Notes: generated by a model not told the origin, from the sequence alone. A stretch of DNA of 64,000 bases from Cyclobacteriaceae bacterium (GCA_016787725.1 JAEUTZ010000006.1:62001-126000), one strand, 5' to 3'; positions 35,909 through 46,040 are shown, counted from the first letter of the stretch. Translations and numbers: made by a program.

Positions 35909-36282
35909 CCGAATTGGATCAGATTATTTTCAGGGAGGAACTATACCGGATTAAATCCTTACCCACCGTGGTACTTACAAAAATCTGGTCGGAAATTTCT
36001 GAAACTGAAAAAGAACTGCTCTCTAAAATCCTGGCAGCCCTTAAACTATCGCTGGATAAGGTGCAGATACACTATCAACCGGAACTTAATCTGGCTAGGT
36101 TACCAGTTAAACCTGAGCGGGTAATTTACTTTGGGGCATTGCCGGCCGGCCTGTCGTATTATGAACTAATTCAAACACACAATCTGGCGTTGGTAGCCGC
36201 TGAGGATCTGACCACACTACTGGCCAAGGAGGCTGCTCGAAAACTCCTTTGGAATGCCCTGAAACAACTATTTTCTGTTTGA
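35905..36282 (+). CDS. Small protein resembling DNA polymerase III psi subunit (HolD-like), tentative
   Basis: 125 residues, no confident family. The order of motifs resembles E. coli HolD: 'LSKILAALKLSLDKVQ' (compare the HolD segment with ..VLRALTVSPDQV), then 'LARLP', 'FGALP', 'LVAAEDLTTL' and the C-terminal 'AARKLLWNALKQLF' (HolD ..ARAALWQQI..). HolD links the clamp loader to SSB. This comparison is from memory of the E. coli protein and was not aligned by a program. The gene overlaps the thioesterase by 4 bp, so it is cotranslated. Confidence 0.5.
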   Translation: MTELDQIIFREELYRIKSLPTVVLTKIWSEISETEKELLSKILAALKLSLDKVQIHYQPELNLARLPVKPERVIYFGALPAGLSYYELIQTHNLALVAAEDLTTLLAKEAARKLLWNALKQLFSV

Positions 36283-36325
36283 TTTGGCTGTATTTGCTCA
36301 TATTTTAATTATTTAGGCCTTCTTC

Positions 36326-36333
36326 TATCTTTG
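36326..36333 (+). promoter_or_regulatory. TATCTTTG -7 box before the pyrophosphatase gene
   Basis: Exact TAnnTTTG match; the -33 region upstream is T-rich (36303-36306) without a clear TTG. The start codon at 36399 is 65 bp downstream. Confidence 0.45.
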
Positions 36334-36398
36334 CGGTGCTTTTTAAAGCCCCTGCCTCTGTGTTTTGGCCGGGTTGTTTAATAAATCTAACTCACTCT

Positions 36399-38681
36399 AT
36401 GCAAAATTTACTTTACGCCTTGCCCCTCTTTGGTGTGTTGGGGCTCATCTATGTAATCTGGAAAAGTGCCTGGGTATCCAAGCAGGATGCAGGTACCGAC
36501 AAAATGAAAAAGATTGCCAGTCACATTGCAGAAGGCGCCATGGCTTTCCTAAAAGCCGAGTATAAAATCCTCAGCATCTTTGTGATTTGTGTTGCCTTAT
36601 TGTTGGCCTTTACTGCCAGTAGTGAAACTTCCTCACCCTTGGTGGGTCTCTCTTTTGTGTTAGGAGCCTTTTGCTCGGCCTTAGCCGGATTTATTGGAAT
36701 GCGCGTTGCCACGAAGGCCAATGTACGCACCACCAATGCGGCCCGTACCAGTTTAGGAAAAGCACTTGAGGTAGCGTTTACCGGAGGCTCCGTGATGGGA
36801 ATGGGCGTTGTTGGTTTGGGTGTGTTAGGACTTAGTACCCTGTTCATTCTATACAGAAATATGTTCACGGACATCAATCAGGTGATTACCGTGTTAACCG
36901 GATTTTCATTTGGTGCCTCTTCCATTGCATTGTTTGCCCGCGTTGGCGGAGGTATTTACACCAAAGCGGCTGATGTTGGCGCAGACCTCGTGGGCAAAGT
37001 AGAAGCGGGCATCCCGGAAGACCACCCCTTGAACCCGGCCACCATTGCCGATAATGTTGGGGATAACGTAGGGGATGTTGCCGGTATGGGTGCTGACCTT
37101 TTTGAATCGTACGTAGGATCGATTGTTGGTACCATGGTGTTGGGGGCTGCTTTTTTTGTCTTGCCAGAATTCGCAAATGACCAATTTGGATACGGCCTCT
37201 CTCCGGTCTTGCTGCCGTTGGCCTTGGCGGGGGTGGGAATTATTATGTCTTTCCTCGGAACATTTTTCGTTCGGGTTAAAGAGGGTGGCAATCCTCAAAC
37301 CGCGTTGAATACGGGTGAAATTGTTTCCTCCCTCATTATGATCGTTGCCTCATGGTTCATTATCAAAGGTATGTTGCCAGAAACCTGGCAATACAATGAT
37401 CCACTTTATAACAAAGAAGGAGAATTTACCATTTACACATCGACTGGCATTTTCTTTGCCACTGTGATTGGGCTTGTGGCTGGTGTTGTTATTGGATTGA
37501 TTACAGAATACTATACCGGCATGGGTAAAAAACCCGTCCTTTCTATTGTAAGACAGTCGTCAACGGGCGCTGCGACTAATATCATCGCGGGTTTAGGGGT
37601 TGGCATGATGTCAACCATGTGGCCCATTATCATTATTGCCTTATCCATCATTGGAGCATTTCACTTTGGTGGACTGTACGGTATTGCCATTGCAGCGGTA
37701 GGTATGTTATCGAATCTGGGAATTCAATTGGCGGTTGACGCCTATGGACCAATTTCTGATAATGCCGGTGGCGTAGCTGAAATGTCGGAGTTGCCGAAAG
37801 AAGTTCGTTCCCGCACGGATAAGTTGGATGCTGTAGGGAACACCACGGCTGCTATCGGTAAAGGATTTGCCATCGCCTCAGCCGCGCTTACTGCTCTTGC
37901 CTTATTTGGAGCCTTTATGACTACGGCCAATTTGAAAACCATTGACGTGTCTAAAGCAAATGTTATGGCTGGGTTGTTTATTGGAGGTATGCTGCCATTT
38001 GTTTTCTCTGCTCTTGCCATGGGGGCGGTTGGCCGTGCAGCCATGTCCATGATTGAAGAAGTTAGAAGACAGTTTAGCGACATCCCCGCTTTAAAAGCCG
38101 CTTTGGCAGTCATGAAAAAGAATGGCGAAAAAGAAATGAGTGAATGGTCGACCGAAGATCAAAAAACGTTCCATGACGCAGATGGCAAAGCGGAATATGG
38201 CAAGTGTGTCGAGATTTCGACCAAAGCCGCCATCCGCGAAATGGTTCTACCCGGCTTGATGGCGGTGGTGGTTCCGGTTGTGATTGCCTTCCTTCCTGGA
38301 TTTGGGGTTGAAGCATTGGGCGGTATGCTTGCGGGGGTTACGGTATCCGGGGTATTGATGGCAATCTTCCAATCCAATGCAGGGGGTGCCTGGGACAATG
38401 CCAAGAAGAGCTTTGAGGAAGGTGTTGAGATCAACGGCAAGATGTATTATAAGAAATCTGATCCTCACAAGGCGGCTGTGGTGGGGGATACTGTGGGTGA
38501 TCCTTTCAAAGATACCTCGGGTCCATCCTTAAACATCTTGTTGAAGCTCATGTCGGTGGTGGCTTTGGTAATTGCCCCCTTCCTTGTACAAAAAGACGAC
38601 CCGGCTACGCAGGTGAAAGTTCCAACTGTCAAAAGCGAAGTTGTCATTTCTTCAGTGAAACCAACTCCGGAGATAAAATAG
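36399..38681 (+). CDS. hppA: K+-dependent membrane-bound pyrophosphatase (H+ or Na+ pumping)
   Basis: 760 residues from the ATG at 36399; the frame is open from a GTG at 36336 but the -7 box and the hydrophobic start [15 protein letters not shown] favour the later codon. About 16 transmembrane helices. Pyrophosphate-binding acidic motifs: '[50 protein letters not shown]' and '[14 protein letters not shown]'. In the [10 protein letters not shown] motif Ala484 and Gly487 take the positions that mark K+-dependent enzymes (Lys and Thr in the K+-independent group). Couples pyrophosphate hydrolysis to ion export; H+ versus Na+ is not decided here. Confidence 0.95.
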   Translation: MQNLLYALPLFGVLGLIYVIWKSAWVSKQDAGTDKMKKIASHIAEGAMAFLKAEYKILSIFVICVALLLAFTASSETSSPLVGLSFVLGAFCSALAGFIGMRVATKANVRTTNAARTSLGKALEVAFTGGSVMGMGVVGLGVLGLSTLFILYRNMFTDINQVITVLTGFSFGASSIALFARVGGGIYTKAADVGADLVGKVEAGIPEDHPLNPATIADNVGDNVGDVAGMGADLFESYVGSIVGTMVLGAAFFVLPEFANDQFGYGLSPVLLPLALAGVGIIMSFLGTFFVRVKEGGNPQTALNTGEIVSSLIMIVASWFIIKGMLPETWQYNDPLYNKEGEFTIYTSTGIFFATVIGLVAGVVIGLITEYYTGMGKKPVLSIVRQSSTGAATNIIAGLGVGMMSTMWPIIIIALSIIGAFHFGGLYGIAIAAVGMLSNLGIQLAVDAYGPISDNAGGVAEMSELPKEVRSRTDKLDAVGNTTAAIGKGFAIASAALTALALFGAFMTTANLKTIDVSKANVMAGLFIGGMLPFVFSALAMGAVGRAAMSMIEEVRRQFSDIPALKAALAVMKKNGEKEMSEWSTEDQKTFHDADGKAEYGKCVEISTKAAIREMVLPGLMAVVVPVVIAFLPGFGVEALGGMLAGVTVSGVLMAIFQSNAGGAWDNAKKSFEEGVEINGKMYYKKSDPHKAAVVGDTVGDPFKDTSGPSLNILLKLMSVVALVIAPFLVQKDDPATQVKVPTVKSEVVISSVKPTPEIK

Positions 38682-38704
38682 TTTCGTTTTCTATAAAAGC
38701 CAAA

Positions 38705-38738
38705 GAAGAGCGGTGTCCTAATCCCCGCTCTTTTTTTT
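38705..38738 (+). terminator. Rho-independent terminator after hppA
   Basis: Stem AAGAGCGG/CCGCTCTT (38706-38713 with 38725-38732), 11-nt loop, with eight T residues at 38731-38738. Confidence 0.92.
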
Positions 38739-38757
38739 ATTTTAGTATCTTAATCGA

Positions 38758-39192
38758 ATGCGTATGAAATACATCTTGACAATTATCGGATTATTCTCTT
38801 GCTGTTGTGCGTTTGGACAGGAGAAGATTGTTGGAAAATGGAAAACCATCGATGACGAAACCAACAAACCCAAGTCCATTGTCGAAATAACTGAAAAGAA
38901 TGGCATATTCTCCGGGAAAATAATCAAGCTGTTTAGAAGCCCTGAGGAAGATCAGGACCCGGTGTGTGATGAATGCGACCCGGAAGATGGCCGGTACATG
39001 AAAAAAATCATCGGCATGGAGATTTTAAGGGACATGAAAAAGTCAGGGAGTGAGTATTCCGAAGGAACGATTCTGGATCCCAACAATGGCAAAATTTATA
39101 AGTGCAAAATCTGGCTCGAAGGAAACAATCTAATGCTTCGGGGATATTGGGGACCCTTCTTCCGTACCCAAACCTGGGTACCCGGTCAGTAA
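38758..39192 (+). CDS. DUF2147 family exported protein
   Basis: 144 residues. Sec signal YILTIIGLFSCCCAFGQ, then the DUF2147 pattern: 'GKWKTIDDETNKPKSIVEI', 'GKIIKL', 'CDECDPEDGRY' and 'MEILRDMKKSGSEYSEGTILDPNNGKIYKCKIWLEGN'. A lipocalin-like secreted barrel; the family has no firm function. Met3 is an alternative start. It follows the hppA terminator, so it has its own promoter. Confidence 0.9.
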   Translation: MRMKYILTIIGLFSCCCAFGQEKIVGKWKTIDDETNKPKSIVEITEKNGIFSGKIIKLFRSPEEDQDPVCDECDPEDGRYMKKIIGMEILRDMKKSGSEYSEGTILDPNNGKIYKCKIWLEGNNLMLRGYWGPFFRTQTWVPGQ

Positions 39193-39302
39193 GGGTACCA
39201 TCTGAACGGAAAAATAGCGACATTAAACCCGCATTAACTCCACTCATCCAATACTAACGGTTACCAATTGTGGCTTTAAGGGTATTCAAATCGAACGCGC
39301 AG

Positions 39303-39842
39303 ATGGACGAAAAGGAGATTTTCGATCGGATCCAACAAGGTGACGAAAAGGCTCTGGAGTTAATCTATAAAAAATACTATCGGATGATGACCAAGTTGGT
39401 AATCACCAATAGTGGTACGGAAGATGAAGCGCGGGATGTTTACCAGGATGCCCTGGTTGTATTCTGGCAAAAGGCCAGATCGGGGAACCTGGTGATGACA
39501 GCCAAAATGAGTACCTATATTTACAGCATTTGCCAAAATCTGTGGAGAAAGGAACTGGACCGCAAAAAGAGGCTGTCGAACGAGGAAAAAGATGCTGCCC
39601 AATCCATGGATATGGACAGCCCGGAACGAGAAAAGATCATTGCCCGGTGTTTGGATCAACTGGGTGAAACTTGTAGGAAGGTGCTAATGTATTATTACTT
39701 TGACGAGATGTCGATGCAGGAAATAGCGGAGAAACTTGGATTCGCCAACACCGACACTGCCAAGACCAAAAAATATAAGTGCAAACAGAAATTGGATGAG
39801 TTGGTGAAAGCCCAGTATACTGAACATGACTTTTTAGACTAA
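39303..39842 (+). CDS. ECF-type RNA polymerase sigma factor
   Basis: 179 residues from the ATG at 39303 (an in-frame GTG lies 33 bp upstream). Sigma region 2 at about 18-75 ('ALELIYKKYYRMMTKLVI', 'DEARDVYQDALVVFW') and region 4 at about 112-165 ('LDQLGETCRKVLMYYYFDEMSMQEIAEKLGF'). The downstream gene encodes a membrane protein that fits as its anti-sigma factor, 5 bp away. Confidence 0.92.
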   Translation: MDEKEIFDRIQQGDEKALELIYKKYYRMMTKLVITNSGTEDEARDVYQDALVVFWQKARSGNLVMTAKMSTYIYSICQNLWRKELDRKKRLSNEEKDAAQSMDMDSPEREKIIARCLDQLGETCRKVLMYYYFDEMSMQEIAEKLGFANTDTAKTKKYKCKQKLDELVKAQYTEHDFLD

Positions 39843-39847
39843 CAGGA

Positions 39848-40690
39848 ATGAGTAATTTCGAATTGATAGACGATTATTTGAGCAACCGGTTAAGCGAAGC
39901 CGATCGCAAAACCTTTGAGCAGCAACTGCAATCCGATCCAGCGTTAAAAGCAGACGTTGAATTTCAGAGCCAAATTATCGAAGGCTTGAAACAAGCTCGG
40001 ATTGCCGAACTGAAGGCCATGCTTAATAAAGTTCCGGTTGGTGGATCCTCCATTCAACTTACACCCCTGCGTATTGCTGCCGGCCTGGTCGGTGCGGCCG
40101 TCCTTATTACTGCTGCTTATTTTTATTATCGTAACAACGAGCAACCGTTGCCCAAGATTTCAACCTCCCTGGAGGACTCGATAAAGATTGCAGAAGATCA
40201 GAAACCCGAACCGATAGAGTCCACACCAGAACAGACTGAAGAATCCAAAAAAGAGGAGGTTAAGCCAGCGGTAAAGAAGCAAGAATCAGTAAAATCAGAA
40301 AAGCCGGTTCCGTCAAAAACCCAGGTTGCTAAGCCAACCATTGACGTGATTGACCCTTCGGCCGATCTTAATGAAAGTACCCCCAGCAAGGGAACCGAAC
40401 TAACTGCCAAGCCAGCGATCTCTCCTTCCAAGGTGGATGTGGACATTGACTCAACGAACAAGAAATACGGCTTCCATTACCAGTTTGTAAAAGAGAACGT
40501 GGTTCTGTTTGGGGATTTTGATAAGTCATTATTTGAAATTATCGAAATAAATGGCGAAGTACATTCCCTATTTCTTTACTATAAACAGAACTATTATCGC
40601 CTGGATGAAACTCAAACAGAGGTTACCCCGCTTCAAGTAGTAACGGACAAAGCCTTAATCCAACTATTAAGAGAATACCGGTCGAAATAA
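39848..40690 (+). CDS. Predicted anti-sigma factor, single-pass membrane protein
   Basis: 280 residues. The N-terminal 60 residues ('LIDDYLSNRLSEADRKTFEQQLQSDPALKADVEF') match the short cytoplasmic helical part of Bacteroidota anti-sigma/regulatory proteins. One transmembrane helix at about 73-94, then a Pro/Glu/Lys/Ser-rich linker (100-195) and a small C-terminal periplasmic domain. No zinc HxxxCxxC motif is present. Its position directly after the ECF sigma gene is the main ground for the call. Confidence 0.75.
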   Translation: MSNFELIDDYLSNRLSEADRKTFEQQLQSDPALKADVEFQSQIIEGLKQARIAELKAMLNKVPVGGSSIQLTPLRIAAGLVGAAVLITAAYFYYRNNEQPLPKISTSLEDSIKIAEDQKPEPIESTPEQTEESKKEEVKPAVKKQESVKSEKPVPSKTQVAKPTIDVIDPSADLNESTPSKGTELTAKPAISPSKVDVDIDSTNKKYGFHYQFVKENVVLFGDFDKSLFEIIEINGEVHSLFLYYKQNYYRLDETQTEVTPLQVVTDKALIQLLREYRSK

Positions 40691-40719
40691 GCCGTTACGA
40701 CTTTCTTAAAAATACAATC

Positions 40720-40746
40720 AAGAGCTCCCCCAGGGGCTCTTTCGTT
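40720..40746 (+). terminator. Rho-independent terminator after the sigma/anti-sigma operon
   Basis: 9-bp stem (40720-40728 with 40733-40741; one G-T pair), 4-nt loop CCCA, followed by TTCGTTTT. Confidence 0.8.
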
Positions 40747-40783
40747 TTGTGTTCTAGCCATTAAAATAACTGGAAAATCAGCT

Positions 40784-40791
40784 TATCTTTG
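40784..40791 (+). promoter_or_regulatory. TATCTTTG -7 box before ftsX
   Basis: Exact TAnnTTTG match 9 bp before the ATG at 40801, implying a very short or leaderless transcript for the ftsX-ribF operon. Confidence 0.45.
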
Positions 40792-40800
40792 CTGATTAGT

Positions 40801-41694
40801 ATGGAGGGCGATAAGAAATTTAAGGTCAGAAAGAAGAAGTTGGGGTCTTACCCCTACATCAGTGTCGTACTGAGTATCACCCTGGCCCTGTTTGTGATTG
40901 GGGTGTTTGGTGCCCTGGTGATTTACTCAAAAGAGTTGGAACGTATCGTGCGGGAGAATGTGAAGATACAGGTGTATTTAAAAAATCAAATCACCGAAGC
41001 CCAACGATCCCAAATTGAAAAAGGACTGGCCGTAAAAGCTTACGTCAGCAAAGACAAAAATGCCATTCAGTTCATCTCCAAGGAAGACGCGGCAAAGCAG
41101 TTTATTTTGGAAACCGGAGAAGACTTCAAGCAATTTTTAGGTGAAAATCCGTTGCGAGATGCTTATTTGGTTCGGATTAACGAGGGATATCATGATCCTG
41201 AAAGTCTAAAAAAAATAAAGACAGAACTGGAACAAATCAGCGGTGTTTTTCAGGTGTATTATGTTGAAAATGTAATTGACTCCATTAATCGGAACGTGAC
41301 GAAGATCGGATTAATCCTGATGGGCCTGGTAGTTCTCTTGCTGGTCGTCATTGTTTTGTTGATTAACAACACCCTGCGCCTGGCCTTATTCTCACAACGC
41401 TTTCTGATCCGCAGTATGCAATTGGTGGGGGCAAAAAGCTGGTTCATCCATCGTCCCTTTATCTACCGGGCCGGTTTCCACGGGTTGCTGGCCGGCATCT
41501 TGTCTGGCCTTCTGTTAATCGGTCTTATCAGTTTCGCTACCCAACGCATCGAAGACTTAAAATTGATACAAAATAACAATCGACTTTTACTGTTGCTGAC
41601 AGCCCTTTTGATTTTGGGTATGACTGTAGCAATCGCAAGCACCTACCGGGCAGTCAGTAAGTACTTGAAATTATCGTTAGACGAACTTTACTAA
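40801..41694 (+). CDS. ftsX: Cell division protein FtsX
   Basis: 297 residues. Four transmembrane helices (about 20-42, 168-190, 222-245, 262-282) with a large extracytoplasmic loop after the first, as in FtsX. 'YPYISVVLSITLALFVIGVFG' and 'LFSQRFLIRSMQLVGAKSWFIHRPF' are typical. With FtsE it activates wall hydrolases at the septum; ftsE is not adjacent. First gene of a tight cluster ftsX-DUF3098-uppP-truB-ribF. Start chosen at ATG 40801, just after the -7 box. Confidence 0.93.
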   Translation: MEGDKKFKVRKKKLGSYPYISVVLSITLALFVIGVFGALVIYSKELERIVRENVKIQVYLKNQITEAQRSQIEKGLAVKAYVSKDKNAIQFISKEDAAKQFILETGEDFKQFLGENPLRDAYLVRINEGYHDPESLKKIKTELEQISGVFQVYYVENVIDSINRNVTKIGLILMGLVVLLLVVIVLLINNTLRLALFSQRFLIRSMQLVGAKSWFIHRPFIYRAGFHGLLAGILSGLLLIGLISFATQRIEDLKLIQNNNRLLLLLTALLILGMTVAIASTYRAVSKYLKLSLDELY

Positions 41695-41696
41695 AT

Positions 41697-41903
41697 ATGA
41701 GCAAACTTGCTTTTGGAAGAAGAAATTATCAATTGATGGTGCTTGGCGTAATCCTGTTAGCCGTTGGCTTCACTGTGATGGCCATGGACAAGGAACCCTA
41801 TGGCTTTGGTTTTTTAGGTCTTACGCTAAGTCCGATCATCGTGCTGGGTGGATTTATAACTGAAATCTTTGCCATTCTTTATACGCCTAAAGAAAAGAAG
41901 TAA
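41697..41903 (+). CDS. DUF3098 family small membrane protein
   Basis: 68 residues with two transmembrane helices; start '[24 protein letters not shown]' and '[17 protein letters not shown]' match DUF3098, a family found between ftsX and uppP in Bacteroidota. Function unknown; its constant position suggests a link to division or envelope lipid recycling. 2 bp after ftsX. Confidence 0.9.
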   Translation: MSKLAFGRRNYQLMVLGVILLAVGFTVMAMDKEPYGFGFLGLTLSPIIVLGGFITEIFAILYTPKEKK

Positions 41904-41908
41904 TTACC

Positions 41909-42703
41909 GTGACGTATTTCGAAGCGCTCGTGCTTGCCGTAGTAGAGGGCCTTACTGAGTTTTTGCCGGTATCGTCCACAGGCCATATGATCATCGCATC
42001 TTCCCTTCTTGGCATTGAAACCGATCCCTTTACAAAAACCTTTACTGTATCCATTCAGTTGGGAGCCATTTTCTCCGTGGTCGTTCTTTACTGGAAACGA
42101 TTCTTTCAGTCCCTCAATTTCTTTTTTAAATTAGCGGTAGCCTTTCTTCCTGCCATGGTGCTGGGTTTTCTGTTGAGTGACCAGATTGACGCATTGCTGG
42201 AACGGGTCGAGGTTGTTGCTGTGATGTTAATTTTGGGAGGTGTGGTATTTCTCTTTATTGACAATCTCTTTAAAGGATCGGAAGAGCATGGCCAAACGGA
42301 AGTTACTTACAAAACTTCCTTTGTAATCGGCCTGTTTCAAACCATCGCCATGATCCCCGGTGTTTCCCGGTCTGCTGCCACCATCATTGGCGGCCTTACC
42401 CAAAAACTCACCAAAAAAACTGCTGCTGAATTTTCATTTTTTCTTGCGGTACCTACCATGTTGGCTGCCACGGCTTATAAACTCTGGCAGTTTTATCAAC
42501 AAGGAAATTCTGTTGACGCTGATCAAATCATAGTATTAGTCTTTGGCAATGTGGCTGCCTTTATCGTTGCTATTCTCGCGATCAGGTCATTCATCGCCTA
42601 CCTTACCGGTCACGGCTTCCGGGTATTTGGCTACTATCGGATTTCCCTTGGACTCGTCATTCTTGTTTTGTATTGGCTGGGTATTGACCTGCAGGTGGTA
42701 TGA
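41909..42703 (+). CDS. uppP: Undecaprenyl-diphosphatase
   Basis: 264 residues, starting with GTG. Motifs [14 protein letters not shown] at 13-26 and PGVSRSAAT near 150 hold the catalytic residues. Dephosphorylates undecaprenyl pyrophosphate to recycle the lipid carrier for wall synthesis. Its last 4 bp overlap truB (ATGA). Confidence 0.96.
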   Translation: MTYFEALVLAVVEGLTEFLPVSSTGHMIIASSLLGIETDPFTKTFTVSIQLGAIFSVVVLYWKRFFQSLNFFFKLAVAFLPAMVLGFLLSDQIDALLERVEVVAVMLILGGVVFLFIDNLFKGSEEHGQTEVTYKTSFVIGLFQTIAMIPGVSRSAATIIGGLTQKLTKKTAAEFSFFLAVPTMLAATAYKLWQFYQQGNSVDADQIIVLVFGNVAAFIVAILAIRSFIAYLTGHGFRVFGYYRISLGLVILVLYWLGIDLQVV

Positions 42704-43359
42704 ACAACTACCTGGATAAGGTCCTGTTGTTGAACAAGCCCTTGGGGTGGACCTCGTTTGATGTCGTGAATAAGCTTCGCAAAAAGCTGAAGATTAAAAA
42801 AATCGGACATGCGGGCACCCTGGATCCGCTCGCCACGGGACTTTTGGTGATCTGCACCGGAAAGATGACTAAACAGATCGATGGCTACCAGGCACAAGAG
42901 AAAGAGTATACCGGAAAGCTAATCCTTGGCCAAACAACTCCCTCTCATGATCTGGAGACACCCGTTACCGAACCGGTGAGCATAGAACATCTTTCTGAAA
43001 GTGAATTGATAACGGCTGCGAAAAAATTTCAAGGTACCATTCAGCAAGTCCCACCCCTCCACTCGGCTATAAAAATTGACGGCAAGCGGGCTTATGCTTT
43101 TGCGCGAAAAGGTAAAGAGGTCGAATTAAAACCCCGTGAAGTAGTCGTATCCGCTTTTGAAATCACGGAAGTGCAAAAACCGACCATCACATTCAGAATC
43201 GTTTGCTCCAAAGGAACCTACATCCGGAGTTTAGCGCGCGATTTTGGAAATGAATTAGGAGTTGGTGCCTATCTCAGTGAACTTTGCCGAACCCGGATCG
43301 GTGACTTCAGACTGGAGCAAGCCCTGTCACTGGATGACATTAATCCGGAACTGCCATGA
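42700..43359 (+). CDS. truB: tRNA pseudouridine(55) synthase
   Basis: 219 residues, a short TruB without the C-terminal PUA extension. Catalytic Asp42 in [12 protein letters not shown]; '[15 protein letters not shown]' is the other family motif. Makes pseudouridine 55 in tRNAs. Overlaps uppP and ribF by 4 bp each, so the three are translationally coupled. Confidence 0.96.
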   Translation: MNNYLDKVLLLNKPLGWTSFDVVNKLRKKLKIKKIGHAGTLDPLATGLLVICTGKMTKQIDGYQAQEKEYTGKLILGQTTPSHDLETPVTEPVSIEHLSESELITAAKKFQGTIQQVPPLHSAIKIDGKRAYAFARKGKEVELKPREVVVSAFEITEVQKPTITFRIVCSKGTYIRSLARDFGNELGVGAYLSELCRTRIGDFRLEQALSLDDINPELP

Positions 43360-44285
43360 AGATCTATCATTCGCTGGAAGATTTTACCAGACTCTCCTTT
43401 GGCGTGGTTACCAGTGGCACATTCGATGGAGTGCACCTTGGGCATCAAAAGATTTTACAACGGGTACGTGAAATCGCCTCCAAACATGGTGGCGAATCCG
43501 TAGTGATTACCTTTTGGCCACATCCCCGTCTGATTCTTCGGCCTGAAGAACCGGCTTTGAAACTCTTGAATACATTTGAAGAGAAAGCTGAACTGCTGCG
43601 CAAGCACGGTGTTCAACACCTTTTGCGGATACCCTTTACAAAAGAATTCTCGCAGATCTCATCGATGGAATTCATCACCCAGATTCTGGTAGAAACGATG
43701 GGAACAAAAAAACTCGTTATTGGGTACGACCATCGGTTTGGAAAAAATCGTGAAGGAAGCTTTGAGCAACTTAAACTTAATGGACCCACCTATGGTTTTG
43801 AGGTGGAAGAGATACCTCGCCAAGATGTTGATCATGTAGGTGTGAGCTCCACGAAAATCCGAAAAGCATTGGAGAGCGGTGACATCGACACGGCTAATCA
43901 CTTTTTGGGCAGGCCTTACCTCCTTTCCGGTCGCATTGTTAAGGGTGATAAACTGGGCCGTGTATTAGGATTTCCAACCGCCAACATCGATTTGGATTCC
44001 CATGACAAGTTGGTACCGGCTGAAGGCATTTATGCGGTTACCGTCCTGTATGGACATATCGAGTATGGAGGAATGCTTTATATTGGTAACCGCCCCACAG
44101 TGGATGGTTCCAGAAGATCGATCGAAGTAAATATCTTCGATTTTGAGAAAGATATTTATGGGGAAACAATTCAGGTGTCCTTTCAAAAATTATTGCGTAG
44201 TGATTCTAAATTTGAAGATCTTGAATCGTTAAAACGACAATTGGAAAAAGATAAAGTGGCTGCCCTGAAGGCCCTTTCGGAGTAG
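43356..44285 (+). CDS. ribF: Bifunctional riboflavin kinase / FAD synthetase
   Basis: 309 residues. FAD synthetase nucleotidyl-transferase motif GTFDGVHLGH at 21-30 and 'GVSSTKIRKALESGD'; riboflavin kinase domain from about 185 with 'GRVLGFPTANIDLD'. Makes FMN and FAD from riboflavin. Last gene of the ftsX cluster. Confidence 0.96.
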   Translation: MKIYHSLEDFTRLSFGVVTSGTFDGVHLGHQKILQRVREIASKHGGESVVITFWPHPRLILRPEEPALKLLNTFEEKAELLRKHGVQHLLRIPFTKEFSQISSMEFITQILVETMGTKKLVIGYDHRFGKNREGSFEQLKLNGPTYGFEVEEIPRQDVDHVGVSSTKIRKALESGDIDTANHFLGRPYLLSGRIVKGDKLGRVLGFPTANIDLDSHDKLVPAEGIYAVTVLYGHIEYGGMLYIGNRPTVDGSRRSIEVNIFDFEKDIYGETIQVSFQKLLRSDSKFEDLESLKRQLEKDKVAALKALSE

Positions 44286-44337
44286 GTGTTATGGATTTTG
44301 AATCAGGAAGTTGAGATTTGTTTGAACGTTTATCGGT

Positions 44338-45033
44338 ATGATTAATAAAGTTGTATTCGGGGCCGAGGAGGCCGTACGGGATATTGGGGATAATGCTGTG
44401 CTCATGCTGGGCGGGTTCGGATTATGCGGCATCCCCGAAAATTGTATTCACGCCTTGCTGAAAAAAGGGATTAAAGGACTCACTTGCATTTCCAACAATG
44501 CAGGTGTTGATGACTTTGGCATTGGCCTGCTCCTCAAAACCCGTCAGGTAAAAAAGATGATCTCCTCCTATGTTGGGGAAAACGCAGAGTTTGAGCGACA
44601 GCTCTTATCCGGAGAGCTTGAAGTGGAATTAATACCACAAGGAACCCTTGCTGAACGGATACGTGCAGGGGGTGCTGGTATTCCGGCATTTTTTACTCCG
44701 GCTGGTGTAGGTACGGAAGTGGCAACCGGAAAAGAAGTACGTGAATTTCATGGTAAAAAATACTTACTGGAAGCCTGGCTGCGTGCCGATTTTTCAATTG
44801 TAAAAGCATGGAAGGGCGACACAACCGGCAACCTGGTGTACCGCGGCACCGCCCGAAATTTCAATCCCATGATGGCGACAGCCGGGAAAATAACGATTGC
44901 CGAAGTTGAAGAATTGGTGCCCGTCGGTGAGTTGGACCCGAATTATATTCATACCCCTGGCATTTATGTACAGCGTATTTTCCAGGGAAAGAACTATGAG
45001 AAGCGAATTGAGCAACGTACTCTTTCTAAATAA
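44338..45033 (+). CDS. scoA: 3-oxoacid CoA-transferase subunit A
   Basis: 231 residues. '[13 protein letters not shown]' at 25-37, '[18 protein letters not shown]' and '[28 protein letters not shown]' are signatures of the SCOT/AtoD alpha subunit. With subunit B it transfers CoA from succinyl-CoA to acetoacetate in ketone-body or branched-chain catabolism. 2 bp before scoB. Confidence 0.94.
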   Translation: MINKVVFGAEEAVRDIGDNAVLMLGGFGLCGIPENCIHALLKKGIKGLTCISNNAGVDDFGIGLLLKTRQVKKMISSYVGENAEFERQLLSGELEVELIPQGTLAERIRAGGAGIPAFFTPAGVGTEVATGKEVREFHGKKYLLEAWLRADFSIVKAWKGDTTGNLVYRGTARNFNPMMATAGKITIAEVEELVPVGELDPNYIHTPGIYVQRIFQGKNYEKRIEQRTLSK

Positions 45034-45035
45034 CT

Positions 45036-45692
45036 ATGTTGGATAAAACCGGAATCGCGAAAAGAATTGCCAAAGAGGTAAAGGATGGGATGTACATCAA
45101 TCTCGGGATCGGAATTCCTACCTTGGTGGCTAATTACATTCCCACCTCGCTAAACGTTGTACTGCAGTCAGAGAATGGATTGTTGGGTATTGGTCCTTTC
45201 CCGACAGAACAGGAAGTGGATCCGGATTTGATTAATGCCGGGAAACAAACCATTACCATGATGCCCGGGTCAGCTTTATTCAGCTCGGCCGAAAGTTTTG
45301 CGATGATCCGTGGGGGCCATGTCGATCTTACCATCTTGGGGGCCATGGAGGTATCAGAAAACGGAGACATTGCCAATTGGAAAGTACCTGGCAAAATGGT
45401 GAAAGGGATGGGCGGAGCTATGGACCTGGTGGCATCGGCTAAACATATAATTGTTGCCATGCAACATTGCAGTAAAGAAGGTGCCTCTAAATTATTGAGG
45501 CAATGCACGCTGCCGATCACCGGTATACGATGTGTAAAAAAAATAGTGAGCGACCTGGCAGTGCTGGATGTATTACCCGAAGGAGGATTTAAGTTACTGG
45601 AACGTGCCCCGGGCGTTACCGTAACAGAAATCCAACAGGCAACCGCAGGCAAGCTGATTATTGAAGGAGAAATCCCTGAGATGGTGTTTTAG
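45036..45692 (+). CDS. scoB: 3-oxoacid CoA-transferase subunit B
   Basis: 218 residues. Catalytic Glu46 in QSENGLLGIGP; 'GMYINLGIGIPTLVANY' at the start and 'AMEVSENGDIANWKVPGKMVKGMGGAMDLV' in the middle are typical. Forms the active heteromer with ScoA. gldC follows after 15 bp. Confidence 0.95.
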   Translation: MLDKTGIAKRIAKEVKDGMYINLGIGIPTLVANYIPTSLNVVLQSENGLLGIGPFPTEQEVDPDLINAGKQTITMMPGSALFSSAESFAMIRGGHVDLTILGAMEVSENGDIANWKVPGKMVKGMGGAMDLVASAKHIIVAMQHCSKEGASKLLRQCTLPITGIRCVKKIVSDLAVLDVLPEGGFKLLERAPGVTVTEIQQATAGKLIIEGEIPEMVF

Positions 45693-45707
45693 TTACAAAA
45701 AAGGAAA

Positions 45708-46040
45708 ATGAAAAAATCGACAATAGAATTTTCAGTAGAACTGGATTCCAATAACATTCCTGAACGCATTACCTGGAACGCTACCGACAAACCGGCCGGC
45801 ACTCCGGACGATACAAAATCCATATCGGTATCGCTTTGGGATAGCCAACAGAAAAATACGATGCGTATTGATTTATGGACGAAAGACATGCCGGTAGACG
45901 AAATGAAACGATTTTACATCGAATGTCTAGGTGGCATTGCACAAAGTGTCTTAAGTTCAACAGGAGATGAACGAATGGCGAACGAGATTTCCTCCCTATG
46001 CGATCGGCTTGTTACTCAGGTAAGGCAAGAACAACGATAG
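45708..46040 (+). CDS. gldC: Gliding motility-associated protein GldC
   Basis: 110 residues matching GldC: 'STIEFSVELDSNNIPERITWNATD' and 'SVSLWDSQQKNTMRIDLWTKDMPVDEMKRF'. GldC is a small cytoplasmic protein that supports gliding in flavobacteria and is found widely in Bacteroidota even without motility. No other gld gene is in the window. It marks the phylum. Confidence 0.9.
   Translation: MKKSTIEFSVELDSNNIPERITWNATDKPAGTPDDTKSISVSLWDSQQKNTMRIDLWTKDMPVDEMKRFYIECLGGIAQSVLSSTGDERMANEISSLCDRLVTQVRQEQR

Noticed and set aside
45134-45652. 172-codon minus-strand ORF inside scoB
   Set aside because: Shadow of the CoA-transferase gene, no features of its own.
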